Of a stretch of DNA of 64,000 nucleotides, positions 12,745 through 25,322 are shown piece by piece (position 1 is the first letter of the stretch; each line of letters opens with the position of its first letter). The notes under the pieces were generated by a model that did no database searches, was not told the DNA's origin, and worked only from the letters and a program-made list of their open reading frames with translations. The translations under genes and the position numbers were made by a program. The stretch is from Triops longicaudatus (taxonomy: Eukaryota; Arthropoda; Branchiopoda; Notostraca; Triopsidae), in NCBI GenBank assembly GCA_022885665.1, contig JAGQDJ010000105.1, positions 1-64,000 on the forward strand, in the 5' to 3' direction.

Positions 12745-13636
12745 CTTCACCGCACAACAAAAATTTCTAAATGTATCGAATGCCTGCTCTGGTTTACGAT
12801 ACCGATACAGACATATCAAGTTTATGCCCCGCCCCTTTGCTCGCTAAAACGTGTTTCCATGCCAACACCGAGTTTTCGGTTTCCATTCTTTTTGTATCGC
12901 TTAATCGAAACACACCGATAACAATAAACAAAGAACCAATCGGAAAACGGAGGTTAGATTTGAACTATAGCCGGTAAACAAAGAACAACTCGTGAGTTGT
13001 ACTTCGGAAAACTAAGGATTTTCGTCACCTTTGCGTGTTTTTTTTTGTGAAAGCTGCACAATATTTTTTAAGTAAGTTAGTTTTTGTTTATTTAATGTAA
13101 TATTTGCTGTTTGTTGTGGTTTTTAATAAGCTTTGAACTACGGTAAAAGGAAGAATGTGGTAAATTACATCGTTCCTTCCCACAAACTCGCACATCAGGG
13201 AAATAGGGTTTCTTTCCCCCGGGGCCCCTCACCCTAGTTTTCTTTTAAAACTGCACAATTTTCTATACGCGTTTTCGGGGAAACGAGCAGCTGGCCTTTT
13301 GTGTTGTACAAATCCTTTCTTTCCCTTGCCCGGGCATTTAAACAACAGGTCGGACCAATGCCCTTCACCCGCAGGAAGGGGCAGCCAATCCCCGCGCAGT
13401 ACGGGCTTCCCTTTGGCTGGGGCCGACGTGGAGACGGTTTCAAATTTTTGTCAGTTGAACCAAGTGCAGGCCGTTGTAGGTTCAGTCAGAAAGTGTAGAT
13501 TCTTGAGCACGACGTGGCCTGGCCCTGGTTTTTCTCTTTTTTCTTACGTCTTCTGGTCCAATGTGTGCAGTGTGTTGAGCATTTTGATTTCTTTACCAGT
13601 TTTTTACTCTACAGTTGCAAAATTTGTGTTAGAACG
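12745..13636. promoter_or_regulatory. Divergent EMC3/PLK1 promoter region
   Basis: 892 bp separate the start codons of EMC3 (minus) and PLK1 (plus), and no other gene is visible. The half nearest PLK1 (about 13190-13520) is GC-rich compared with its surroundings and likely holds the PLK1 start site and 5' UTR. Promoter role is inferred from gene arrangement; no core motif was confirmed. Confidence 0.55.
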
Positions 13637-16486
13637 ATGAGTTTACAACCAAACAGAGAGCCGAGTGGCCAAGAAGCCATTCCGGACATCTTACTCGATC
13701 CGAACACGAAACGCCGTTATCAGCGTGGTAAATTCTTGGGCAAGGTAAGGGCATACGTTATTTTATTTAATTAAAGGCATATTTTGGGATGTATTGACGC
13801 ATTTCCTATAAAATGACATTCTTCTTAGGGTGGTTTCGCAAAATGTTTCGAGCTAACGGACATGGACACCAGGACGATCTACGCGGGGAAAATTGTCTCC
13901 AAAAGTTTGTTAACCAAACAGCACCAAAAGGACAAAATGGCTCAGGAAATAGCTATTCACCGAGAGTTAAACCATGCTCACATTGTGGCTTTCCACAGTT
14001 TTTTCGAGGACAAAAATTTCGTCTACATTGTCTTGGAACTCTGCTCCAAGAGAGTAAGATATTTAATTTTAGTTTTGTTATTTTTTGCTGAAGCCTGGTT
14101 ATTACAACAAGCACAGTCATAACTCGATTCCTTTAATTAATATTTTTTTTTCTTCTCATAGAGTCTTATGGAACTGCACAAAAGACGTAGGGCGCTGACA
14201 GAACCGGAAGCGCGTTACTTCCTTCGCCATATTCTATTAGGCGTCCAATTTCTCCACAATCAGAAAATCATTCACCGCGACTTAAAGTTGGGCAACTTAT
14301 TTTTGAACGACAATATGGAGGTTAAAGTGGGCGATTTTGGTTTGGCCACACGTGTGGAATTTGACGGGGAGCGGAAGAGGTACAGTAGTAGATTCTTTTT
14401 AAAGAAAGGCTTATAGTAGTCAATGAAAATAAATTTCAATACTTTCTTACTGGTGTATTAAGCAAAGGTGTTTTATGGTGTAGCGATTTCCACAATGCCC
14501 TGGTAACTATAACAGTTAGAATTCTAGCACTAACTGTTTAATTGTAAAGTTTCTGCATACGATATCCCAGCAGCATAATTTGAGACATTTTAAATACTAA
14601 AATTTCTTATTTCTATTTATGGGTTTTTAATTTTTATTACGGTTTTATAGGACATTGTGCGGTACTCCGAATTACATCGCTCCGGAAGTGCTGAACAAAA
14701 AAGGACACAGCTACGAAGTGGATATCTGGTCGATTGGTTGCATTCTGTATACTTTGTTAGTCGGACGGCCACCCTTCGAAACTCAAACCTTGAAGGATAC
14801 CTATAGCCGTATTAAGAAAAACGAGTACACCGTACCCTCACGAGTTGGACCTTCTGCCAAAAATATCATTGTCAAAATGCTTCAGAGCGAGCCAAACCGA
14901 CGTCCGACTGTGGAGCAAATTCTTCATGATGAGTTCATGACCGATGGATATTTGCCTTCGCGCCTGCCTTTGTCTTGCTTAACCACTTCCCCGCGCTTTG
15001 ATACCAAGAACAACGTCAGCCTGGTGGCCGGGGCTACGCGTAGGCCTTTGGTGGACCTCAACGCACAAGGTAAAATATTTCTGTGCTTTTCAGCTCATTT
15101 ACCACAATTCTTTATTTTCCTATTTTCTCCCATAATGTCTTCTGTCTGTCTCTTGAACTTCTCTCATGCCTTTTCGTTACCATGTTCTCCAGGATTTTAC
15201 TTATATTTTCAATTAAACTGTTGTTTGATTATAGAAGGACTTCAGCAAAATGCGCTGAAGAAAGATTTGGGCCCCAAGAACCCGGCTGATGGCCCAAGAG
15301 ATGTAGCGTTACCCGGAGGCAATAATTTGAACAACTTGCCCACTGATCCGAACAAAATGTTCCATTATTATTTGAAAGATTTGGAAGAGCAGTTACGGAA
15401 TTTTTTTGCGAAACAGCCGTCTGCTGTAGCGAATATGGGTAAATACTTGTCTACTCACTTATTTGAATATCCGTGCAGTATTGGTCCAATTTAACTCCGC
15501 ATAAAATAGAACAATTTTAGGTGTTTGGGTAATTTTTGTACGTCATGAGTACAAAAGATACTTAAAACTGTGAACTATTAGCGTTCTGTAATTTACTTTA
15601 GATTAACTCCCATTTCATCTTTTCAGATGAAGCCGAGGATCCAGCGGCTGTGCCCATGGTGTGGGTGTCCAAATGGGTCGATTATTCCGATAAATATGGA
15701 TTTGGTTACCAGTTATGTGATGAAAGTATGGGAGTTATTTTTAATGACATGACGAAACTGTTGCTTCTCACAGATGGAAAGTAAGTCCTGCGCCTTCGTA
15801 GTTTGTTCCGTTTTATTATATGTCGGTATTTTCTGAGTCTGATTTATTCTTTGCAAGTAGTTTAAACTCATTTTGTGTTTACTTTTATAGGAACATTCAT
15901 TATATTGAACGAGGAGGGAATGAACAATACTACACTCTGCAGCAATATCCAACAACTTTAGAGAAGAAAGTGAAATTGTTGAACTACTTCCGGCATTACA
16001 TGAACGAGCATTTGCTTAAAGCCGGTGCCTCTGTCACCCCACGTGAAGGAGATGAGTTGTCGCGTATTCCTTGTGTACGCCAGTGGTTCCGGACTTCTCG
16101 TGCTGTTGTAATGCACTTTTCGAACGGAAGTTTACAGGTAGGTTTTAATTACTATATGCAACTACTTCACTGTATTATCAGCTATTTTTTGCGAGTTTAA
16201 TTTTTTTTCCTAATGTATGTATGTTTTTCTTATAAATGTGTTTGTTTCCTTTGTCCCATAGATCAACTTCTTCAACGATCACACCAAACTTGTATTGTGT
16301 CCCTTGATGGGAGCCGTTACTTATGTGGACACCGAGAAGAATTTCCGAACGTATCGGTTGTCGTCATTGCAAGAGCACGGTTGTAGCGAGGAACTTTCCT
16401 CCCGGTTGCGTTATGCGCTTGAAAAAGTATCGTTCTTGTTGAGCTGCAGATCAGGTGGATCGCTTCGTCCCAAATCTAGTTCTTAA
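13637..16486 (+). CDS. PLK1: Polo-like kinase 1
   Basis: Eight exons: 13637-13744, 13829-14053, 14162-14379, 14651-15069, 15235-15438, 15627-15780, 15891-16137 and 16262-16486. They give 599 residues (human 603). This Ser/Thr kinase drives mitotic entry, centrosome maturation and cytokinesis. The kinase domain shows the glycine loop GKGGFAKC (35-42), Lys57, HRDLKLGN (Asp151), DFG (Asp169) and the T-loop Thr185 in KRTLCGTPNYIAPE. A destruction-box-like RRPLVDLN follows the kinase. Two polo boxes come next: Trp408 of VSKWVDYSDKYG in the first, and His532/Lys534 of NDHTKLVLCP in the second. These are the residues that grip phosphopeptides in human PLK1. All key residues are kept, so it should be active. 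It is convergent with PIGV. Confidence 0.98.
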
Positions 16487-17169
16487 ATTTCCCGTTTTTA
16501 TTGTCAATCTTTATCATTAACTTTCCATTGTCTACTTTTGTTTAATTTTATTACTTTTTCGTCTGTTCACGATTTTCCGGATTTAAGTCGATAGAAGAGA
16601 ATTGAGATTAAGAAAATTTTTGTATGTGTACCCTATTTTAAATGCATTGGAAGAACCAAGGTGTCCAGGTCGCATATCCTTTTTTGTAATGAAGAAAGTG
16701 AAAGGATTGAACCAGTAGTTCTTAATAGACTTTTTTACCTTTTTTATCTTCATCTGTGTGCGCAGCATGCCAATATGTTCAACGGAGTGCTAAAAAAAGA
16801 ACCTATGAACATGCATTGTACATACACGAAGTTAAGAAACAGTAATTCCTCTGGCCCTAGGATGAAATAATGCCTTTTACGGTGGTGGGTTATCAAAAAA
16901 GGAGAAAGATTGGCTTTTGGGCCGACCCGAAAGATAAATGCAAAATACCAGCCTGAACGTAGACCAAACCGTATTTGATTCCCCCTTCCCATTCTTCCCT
17001 TGTAGAAATGAATCGTTTTGATACTCAATAAATAGAACAAACGGTTTTTCTGACTTACGTAAATAGTTATTAAAACCATTTTTCGCACAACCTATGTTTT
17101 CGTACAACCTATTTCAATGATTTAAATTTATTTCGCACGTCTTCGTATTTTCAAATATCGATCATTGTT
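16487..17169. other. Convergent 3' region between PLK1 and PIGV
   Basis: 683 bp with no supported coding frame. A plus-strand AATAAA at 17027-17032 may serve PLK1. A minus-strand AATAAA (plus 17127-17132), 38 nt past the PIGV stop, probably ends PIGV. The two transcripts could therefore end within about 100 bp of each other. Confidence 0.5.
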
Positions 17170-18947
17170 TCACGTCCACGGCAAATGGTTGCAAAATAAA
17201 AGGAAACCGAAGACGATATAAGAAAGGCAGTATGACTGACACCATATCGCAACTTTTGTTGTACCTGGCCATAACGCCACCGCAGATTCCTTGGAAATAA
17301 TAAAAATAAATTAATTAAGGTATGTTTCAATTTACATTTTCAACGCGTTACTTTAGACTTGTCAGATGTTAAATACGCCAAGTACCAATAGAGTACGGGA
17401 CTAGATGATGCCAACAACCGAGTACTGACCTGCAAAATTCAAGAAATATAAAGTAGCTACACATTTTGTACGAGATTAGTCCGCGTAGTTGACCATAATT
17501 TTGTGCGGATTTACGACCAGGTTTATTAAACACTCATGGACTGTACTTCGATTTACACGGTACCATAAGGCCAGCATAAAAGGAAGGTCTTCAATAGAAA
17601 TGGAAGGAATTGAAGGAAATGTCTGACTGAGAAGTACAGCCGGGCATTTACCGTACGCTCGTAGAGGGCGATACTTTACGTACCTGTATATGAACGAATG
17701 AAACGCAAAAGATTGCTAAGGCGAATACATGGATTATATAAACTCCACAATTCGGAGAATAAATCCCATCTCGCGCATCTTTGTTCTTTGGAATAAGCAT
17801 TTTCCACACGTTGTTCAAATTTCTTCGAAAGTAAGTCAGTGCATACTTGAAAATCAAGTACAAGATCGGGCTCGCAAGCAAGAAATTCGGAATTTGTTTG
17901 AACTCGTAATATCGCAAGAACCCAACGTTCCAATATCGATTCTGGACGTGCGAATACGAAAGCGGTAACGAGTAGCTGCACCAGTCTAAGCTACTACTTG
18001 TTCCTGCTAATATAAGCCCACTTTCCTTGGCTTGGGATACAATTTCCTCCGGAAAAGTTATGTCAGTCTGATAGCAAAAGCGAAAGTAGGCGTGGCTTTG
18101 AAAAACAGCGAAAGGAAAGAAGGCAATAAGCATCGGAAGGCCCATTTTAATACAAATTTGGCTAATATAGCCAAGCCTGATCGATTTTTGTAGTTTGGTA
18201 CATTTTTGTAAAAAATAATACAAAACGAAGCCAATGAGGACTAAACCATTCGACCGTGTAGAAATAGCTAAACCTATCCAAAAGGACGAAAAAATAATTT
18301 GACCTTTGTCAAAATAATACATAGCTAAGAAAGAGAATAAACAAAATGAAGATTCTGTATACGGTGCAACGAAGAAAACACTTGCCGGTGAGAGGCAGAA
18401 TAGTAAAGCAGAGCGATACGCAAAGATGTTATTTTGGAAAACATTTCGAGTTAAATGAAAAAGCACTACTGCAGCAAACGAGAATGTAACAGTATTAAGC
18501 AGAACAGCAGAAAGGAGATAAGAGGGATATAGAGATATATAGTCAAAAGAGACTTTGGTTATGAGTGATGAGAGGTATCGAACGCACAAAGGGAAGAATG
18601 GGAAAAAGGCTAAACAATTCTCGTAGGTGTAGCCATAATGTGCGATATGTATGAGGTATTGCGCATCCCATCGATGCAAGCCATCTAACAGGAAGAGCAC
18701 AATTTTGTCTAATGCAGTAGATCGGTTCGAAGTTAGAGTTGCGCTCGAAAGGGGCGATTGGAATGCGTCCGATAGATGATCGGGAACTAAAACGTTTGCG
18801 AATACCTTAAAAAAGAGAAAAAAATCATATTGATTCTTTCCTTAAGACAATACAAACCTGGAGAGTTAAGAATGCCAAACGCGTCTTAAGGGCAAATTTT
18901 ACTACGGATAACCAATTCGAATTTTGCACAAGTGCTTTTGTTGACAT
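17170..18947 (-). CDS. PIGV: GPI mannosyltransferase 2
   Basis: Four exons: 18858-18947, 17684-18805, 17352-17429 and 17170-17289, giving 469 residues (human 493). PIG-V adds the second (alpha-1,6) mannose to the GPI anchor precursor on the lumenal side of the ER. Visible signatures are LQVFANVLVPDH near the first membrane segment, DGLHRWDAQYLIHIAHYGY with the acidic WDA lumenal motif, ENCLAFFPFFPL, many hydrophobic segments, HIQVSTRLLASSSPVLYWYL across the third junction, and the ending CNHLPWT, which matches the human C-terminus. The ending is recovered only with the last two small exons; reading through intron 2 gives a false tail. It is divergent from LARS2 with 271 bp between starts. Confidence 0.96.
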
Positions 18948-19218
18948 GGCTGTGAACTGCGAATGAAATAGTTCACCCCACGATTATTACGTTACAAAAG
19001 AATTTTTTATTTTAAATATTCAGAACTATAGTTCGTTTGATTTTTTTTTTTACTTTAACTTTGTCGAGAACATCAACTGCTACATAATGGGATAAATATA
19101 TAAATAAGAACTTTCTGATGTTAAAACCGCGACTCGCAAGTAGATGGAACCTAAAATGCAAGCCACCTAGTGAACGTTATAGGAAAGCAAGAAGTAAATA
19201 ACAAATAAGTAAAGCGAA
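18948..19218. promoter_or_regulatory. Compact bidirectional PIGV/LARS2 promoter
   Basis: Only 271 bp lie between the PIGV start (minus) and the LARS2 start (plus), so both promoters and both 5' UTRs must share this DNA unless upstream UTR exons exist. The stretch is AT-rich, with a T-run at about 19039-19050. No clear TATA box was assigned. The role is inferred from arrangement. Confidence 0.6.
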
Positions 19219-22200
19219 ATGCTTTCCCGCCGGGTTATAAAAATTCCCCGACGATTAATATTCTCTCAAACCAAAAAATGGGTAGCTCTGTCTATTCGTA
19301 TATTTGACATAATGCGAATAATTCGTCAATTTTTACATCGATCGTTGTTTACATTTATTCGTTTTTATAGGAACCAGAGTTAACTACAGCCAAAAAACAT
19401 GAAATCGAAGCGTACTGGTCTTCTCATCTTGAAAATGACTGCCCTTCTACACACTTGAAGTCGAAAAACAATGAAAAAGGAGAAAAATTCTACGTCCTTT
19501 CCATGTTTCCGTATCCTTCTGGCAAATTGCACATGGGACACGTTCGAGTTTATACAATTAGCGATGCTTTAGCGAGGTTTTACAGAATGAATGGCAAAGA
19601 TGTAAGGAATTAAAAGAGAAGTGAATTATGTATCGTCATTAAAAAAATCTTGTTTAAAATACATTTTGGATCGCATTTTTATTTTTATAAATTTTTAGGT
19701 TATTCATCCAATGGGTTGGGACGCATTTGGTTTGCCTGCAGAAAATGCTGCCATAGAGCGAAAAATCCCTCCTCAGGATTGGACTTGGTCTAACATAGCA
19801 CACATGAAACAGCAGCTGAAAAAACTCGGATGTAGTTTTGATTGGGAAAGAGAAGTGGCCACGTGTTCGCCTGAATACTATCGTTGGACGCAGTATCTTT
19901 TCCTCAAGCTTTACGAATCCGGCTTAGTTTACCAAAAAGAGGTCCGTTTGTTTTATTTCTGTTACTCATAGCCAATTTGTAAAGTTTCTTTTAATTATCA
20001 TTAATTTTTAGATATATGTGTTATGATTTTATTTATTTATTCAACGTCGCTGTTGGATTTTACGTTATCATGGATTTATTTCTTGAAAGGCGAAGGTGAA
20101 CTGGGATCCGGTGGACAAAACGGTTTTGGCGGAAGAACAAGTCGATCACAACGGCTGTTCGTGGCGATCGGGAGCAAAAGTTGAGAAGCGTTCGTTAAAG
20201 CAATGGTTTATCCGCACGACACGGTTTTCTGAAGCATTATATAAAGGATTGGACCATTTACATTACGAAGACTGGAAAGATATCACCAAATTGCAAAAGC
20301 ATTGGATTGGAGACTGCTCCGGTTACCAGTTTCACTTCTCTTTAGATGAAAATCCGTCCACTAGTATTACGTGCTGGACACAGGAACCTGAGCGTCTTTC
20401 ACAAGCCCTTTTCATAGCTATAAGCCCAAGTCACGTGCTCAATAAGGAAGAATTTGTTAAGAAAAACTCTGTTGAGCTCCAAGGAATTCGGAAACTAAAG
20501 TATCAGGCAGTCAACCCTCTGACGAAGAGAAAAATTCCAATACTTGTTTTTCATGACACGGAGCTGCTAGTCTTCCCCGAGGGCTCCGATACGTTCCTGG
20601 CATTTGGGAATGATAGCAATATGAATGACATTGCACAAAAGAGCGGAATTTCTGTGGACAAAGAAAATGAAGGTTTGGAAAATTTTCCGAGGGAAGAAAT
20701 ATGCGAAAAAGCGCTGAAAGAAGGTTGGGGAGGGTATTCGACCTCAGCTAAATTGCGAGACTGGCTCATTTCAAGGCAAAGATATTGGGGAACACCTATT
20801 CCGGTGATTCATTGTCCAGATTGTGGACCTCTACCGGTACCTTACGAGAAATTGCCAGTTGAGTTGCCGAAGATTCGCAGCTTTACCGAAAAGGGATTTG
20901 TTCCACTGAAAGAAATTGATGACTGGTACCACGTACAATGCCACAGGTACGTTTGTTAAAGCATTGACTTTTAGATTTAGTGTATAGCACTGTTTAGTAA
21001 AAGTGGATTTTTGAAGCAAACTTATAAGTATTATTACTATTATTGTCAAAGTTGCTCACTTCAGATGCTTTGGTGTAAAAAGTTTAAGTAAATTTAGACG
21101 AAACCTGTCCAGCGAACAGTTGGATTCAGCCGTGTAGAACAGTTTGAGCTATTGTTCAAGGGTTAGCAATGTTGGCCTATTCAGAAACCAAGACTTATTA
21201 ACGTTATCTAAGCTTAAAAAATAGTAGTGTTAAATCCTCTTATTTGTCCACTTATCAATCGTGCCGAATATTGAAACTGTCGGTAAGCTTTGAACGGTTT
21301 CACTTTCGTCGATTTAATTGCTGCTTTTTTCTCCGTTGTACAAACTATCCTTGCATTAGCCTTCTGCCGACTGACGTCAACCATTAACATTTTTTTGGAG
21401 AATAGACCTAGACGTTCGCCTATTGCTGTGTCTTCGGTTCTTCACATCCACACGTGCACATTCTAACCTATTGTTCGAGCATGCTAGAACCCACAGATTT
21501 CATTTGTTTTCCTACCGAAGCTAACTGTGTTTTCTGTCAATGCTTATTTGTCCCATATTTCATTGTTTCTTTTTTTTTTGTGTTCTGGTGTTCACAGATG
21601 TGGTGGTAGTGCTACAAGGGAAACCGATACAATGGATACTTTCGTTGATTCGTCGTGGTACTTTTTGCGTTACCTGGATCCGAAAAACCTTCACGTGCCC
21701 TTTTCTCTCCAAGCAGCCCAGTCCATGCCGGTTGATTTATACATTGGTGGCAAGGAACACGGTATTGCTCCCATACTTTCATCCATTGCCTATGCAATGT
21801 CTTTTTTTGTGGTTTTACCTCATATTTATTTGATTCCCTAACATTTTACGAAAACTAGCCGTACTTCACTTGTATTACGCCCGGTTTATGAATTATTTTC
21901 TACACCACATTGGTCTGGTACCGGAACCGGAGCCTTTTAAACGGTTGCTGGTACAAGGCATGGTGATGGGACAATCATACCGCGTTAAGGGTTCTGGCAA
22001 GTACTTGAAGCCGGAGGAAGTGGATTTGTCAGGTAAACTTTCATTTCCTTTTATTTTTCTCCTAGCTTTTTTAAAAAGGAAAATGTGGAACACAGAAAAC
22101 TTTTGTTACCTATATTCTGTTGTGGTGTCTGTTATTAATGTGGATATATTTTATAGGTCCTAAACCTGTAGAAAAAGAGTCCGGTAAACCATTGGTGGTG

Positions 22201-23656
22201 ACATGGGAAAAAATGAGCAAATCCAAGTACAACGGCGTTGATCCAGAAGACGTTTTTAAAGAATTTGGAACAGATACGAGTCGCTTATTTATTCTAGCAG
22301 ACGTTTCACCTCGCTCTCACCGTAATTGGACGTCTGCCAGTAATATTTGAAATCAAATTCTACGCAAATATTTTGTGACATTGAAGAGGTTTTTTCATTA
22401 TCTCGTTTCCAGCGTTCCCGGGTGTTTTGAACTGGCAAAAGCGATTATGGCAATTGATTCACGACTTCCTAAAAGCAGATAGGACAAAATTATCTTCTTT
22501 AAACGAAACTGAGTTACAGAAACATACGGATTTTATGTTTGATAGCCGGAATTACTATTTGAAACACACGACTTTTAATTACACCGTGTCTCATCAACTC
22601 AGCGTGGGTATTTCCCGGATGCAAGGATTGACGAATAGTCTAAGGGTGAGAGATCATTACACAATTGGGTAAATTCCCTCTGACGTTTTTCTTTACGGCT
22701 TTCATACAGAAAGTTCCCATTGAAATACTGAGGTACACGCGTGAGGGTGAAAGAGCCCTGGCAACCCAGATTATGATGATGGCCCCCCTGGTGCCTTATT
22801 TTGCGTCGGAATTGTGGAGTGCTTTTGTGTCAGAGGCTGAAAAGCACGCTTCGGATATCGCCTGGGTAAGGAAATACTGTTATTTAGTAAGACTATATAA
22901 TCTTAGAGACTTAACGGTTCTTTTTTAGGATCGACAAGTATTAGAGCAAGCCTGGCCGCAAGTAGACGCAGATTACGAGCTACACCTAGTCTGCAAAGTA
23001 ACTATTCCCTTACTGAGATATTGGTTATATTATTATATGAAATATTACTATAAAAATGAGTCATCACAAACATATCGCCCATTGAAGTCCTGGTAGATGT
23101 TTTACATTATACAAATGACAAACAATCTTTATGAGTATTTTTGAACGAACTTACAACTGACATAATTATGTACAGGAGAATTATAATGTGTATGTGACTC
23201 TTTCACAAGTAACTTTAATTATTCTGCAGTTTCGTTATTTTGTTTCTGTAAATGTATTCTGTATACGTGTGCGTCTAGTTTCCGTACCAGTTTTTGTAAA
23301 TCGTAGATTATCGACGGTAGAAAATAATACCAAGTCTTTTTCTTACTATTGTCATTCTCCCTTAAAATTATGTGTATAGGTTGCTTAATTTTCGTTTTTA
23401 GCCAACTTCAAAGGTGTTAACTATCCTTTTCTTTTTCTCGTTTTCTAATTAGCTGAACGGACAAGAAACAGCCGTCATTAAGCTTCCAAGGAAAGAACTG
23501 GATGTCCTTAGCGAAAAAGAAGCACTGCAGCTTGCGTTAGATCAGGAGTCCGTAAAGAAACACCAAGGCAACCGACCTATTGTCAAAACCTTCTTTCAAG
23601 TGTCGCCTGGCTACGAAGCTGTGTTGAATATTGTGAACCAAACCAAGACGAGATAG
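19219..23656 (+). CDS. LARS2: Leucyl-tRNA synthetase, mitochondrial
   Basis: Eleven exons: 19219-19281, 19371-19601, 19699-19941, 20090-20946, 21598-21761, 21859-22032, 22157-22339, 22413-22645, 22710-22865, 22929-22997 and 23453-23656. They give 858 residues (human 903). The enzyme charges mitochondrial tRNA-Leu. The first exon encodes a basic, acid-free leader (MLSRRVIKIPRRLIFSQTKK) fit for mitochondrial import. The class I signatures are HMGH at 75-78 and KMSKS at 596-600. The core also keeps MGWDAFGLPAENAA, VNWDPVDKTVLA, WLISRQRYWGTPIP and TDTMDTFVDSSWYFLRY. The CP1 editing insert lacks the Thr-rich TTRPDT-type motif, having CWTQEPERL in its place, much as in human LARS2, so proofreading is probably lost. 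The donor ending exon 7 is weak (A|GTAATA), but the joined frame matches the family. Confidence 0.97.
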
Positions 23657-23751
23657 CTTTAGTCCTTTGCTGTAGGTAGGTTCTATTTGAATGGCAAAGT
23701 TGCACTTATGTCAAAGTAGACTGAAAATACAAGTCATTTTTGTTGTTTCTT
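23657..23751. other. 95-bp gap between convergent LARS2 and GGCT stops
   Basis: The LARS2 stop (plus, 23654-23656) and the GGCT stop (minus, 23752-23754) are only 95 bp apart. No canonical AATAAA for either gene lies between them. Overlapping 3' UTRs are therefore likely, though this is inference. Confidence 0.6.
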
Positions 23752-24421
23752 TTAAGACGTCAATTTCTTTTGGAGATCAATAAGAACGTCCACGTGTCCG
23801 TCAAACCCGTTGTCTTCAATAGCTTCTAGGCGAGTTATGTAATCTCGAGGGATGCCGGCTTCTTCCGCGCCGCGAACCATGACACTTTTGTAAACCTGGG
23901 AAGGCCGCCGGTCGGTTTCCCATGGTTGTGTCATTTGATAGGATCTGCATTCATGAACCGTTCCGTCTTGCGTTTCTACCTTCACGGTAAGTACTTTGTA
24001 AATCCCCAAATGCACCCCTTCTTGTCTAGTTTGGGACAAAATTACAGTAATTTCACATAGTTATGCAGAGATAATAGAATATGAAATTACAAGTCTAAGC
24101 AAGGTAAATTGGTATAATCAATTTCCCACAGAGCACCCCACAATTCTGAATTGGGGTCTTCCTCGATTGTAGCAACTGCTCCTTTCCATCTTAAGCTTCG
24201 GTAGTTGAAATCTAAGCGGTAGCCCTACACACAAAAAATACAATATTATTGCTTTAATTAAAAGTATTGGGAACAAAAGTACTGCTTTGTGTACGAAGTA
24301 ATGTATATACTTTCAATCGGGCAGCAGCTTTGAATACGGCAGAAGGATTGCTGATTTGAATTCGCTCGCGGAGTAGATTGCTTCCATAAGCAAAATAGAG
24401 AAATGTCTGTGGTATAGACAT
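23752..24421 (-). CDS. GGCT: Gamma-glutamylcyclotransferase
   Basis: Three exons: 24311-24421, 24091-24224 and 23752-24025, giving 172 residues (human 188). GGCT releases 5-oxoproline from gamma-glutamyl amino acids in the glutathione cycle and is cytosolic. FLYFAYGSNLLRERI near the N-terminus is the family's substrate-binding loop (YGSNL). SELWGALWEI carries the catalytic glutamate, equivalent to human Glu98. LQEGVHLGIYKVLTVKVE, ECRSYQMT and a C-terminal helix (PRDYITRLEAIEDNGF) complete the fold. The second intron is 65 nt with donor CTT|GTAATT; the frame is lost without it. Confidence 0.96.
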
Positions 24422-25322
24422 GGATTTTACTGGTCGCTAGCCACAAAGGTCTTGAAAATAATTCAACTGTAATAAAAAAGGACACAGAAGGATCAATACG
24501 AAATATAATGCAAAAAAAGAATGTCTGTAACCTCAGTTGCGCTGATAAGGATTTTAAGCTCGTATAGTTACAGTCAGCTTGCCAAAAGTGATCCCTGCAT
24601 GTAAGAAACTGATGAATATAGAAATAGTTTTTCTCCTCTGGGACATTACTCACCGTTGGTCCTTTATATTCGGACTAGGGTTGGACCAGGCAGGAGACTG
24701 ACAAGCGGTCTGATAGGATTACCGACCTAAGCCAGACTGACGACAGCGCCACTATTGCAGGGAGGGAATTATGATTTTCCGGCAGATCTCTTCCCACTCG
24801 GTAACCGTTTGAACTATTTTTTTTTTTTTCATCTGTAAATTTTAGGCCATGATGGGCCTGTTACGCGATGCATGCTAGTTATCAATTTCCACTGAATCTT
24901 GGAGTATAAAAGTTAAAAATGCTACATTTCCTACATTTTTTAAGTCTCAAAAATATCTCCGTTATAAATTGTTGCTGTTGATTCCTTCATGAGATTTGAT
25001 TTTTTTCTCTCACACGTTATTACAAGCCGTAGATTCTTGTTAATACTAATAAGATACATGGAGTTCTTGGGAAAATGCGGGTGTTCATTTAGTTCTTTTT
25101 TGTTACTAATTAGGAATTAAAGTATTGGAATTCCACCGGATTTTTTTATCTGGCTTATGAACAATGTTAGTGTTTCCTATCCTGAAGACTTGTTACAACG
25201 CTTTAATGGTTTTAAAAATAATTTGGATTTTATTAAATAGTTCTCCGTATATCACGCTACAAAACATGAGGTATGTGCTGTTACAGTTAAGATATAGATT
25301 TGAGCCAGGAGAGTAAGGATGA
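24422..25322. other. Intergenic: GGCT upstream region and GPCR 3' flank
   Basis: No coding frame is supported. The right end carries a minus-strand AATAAA (plus 25229-25234), about 90 nt past the GPCR stop, the probable receptor poly(A) signal. The left part is the GGCT promoter side. A short T-run lies at about 24818-24830. Confidence 0.5.
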
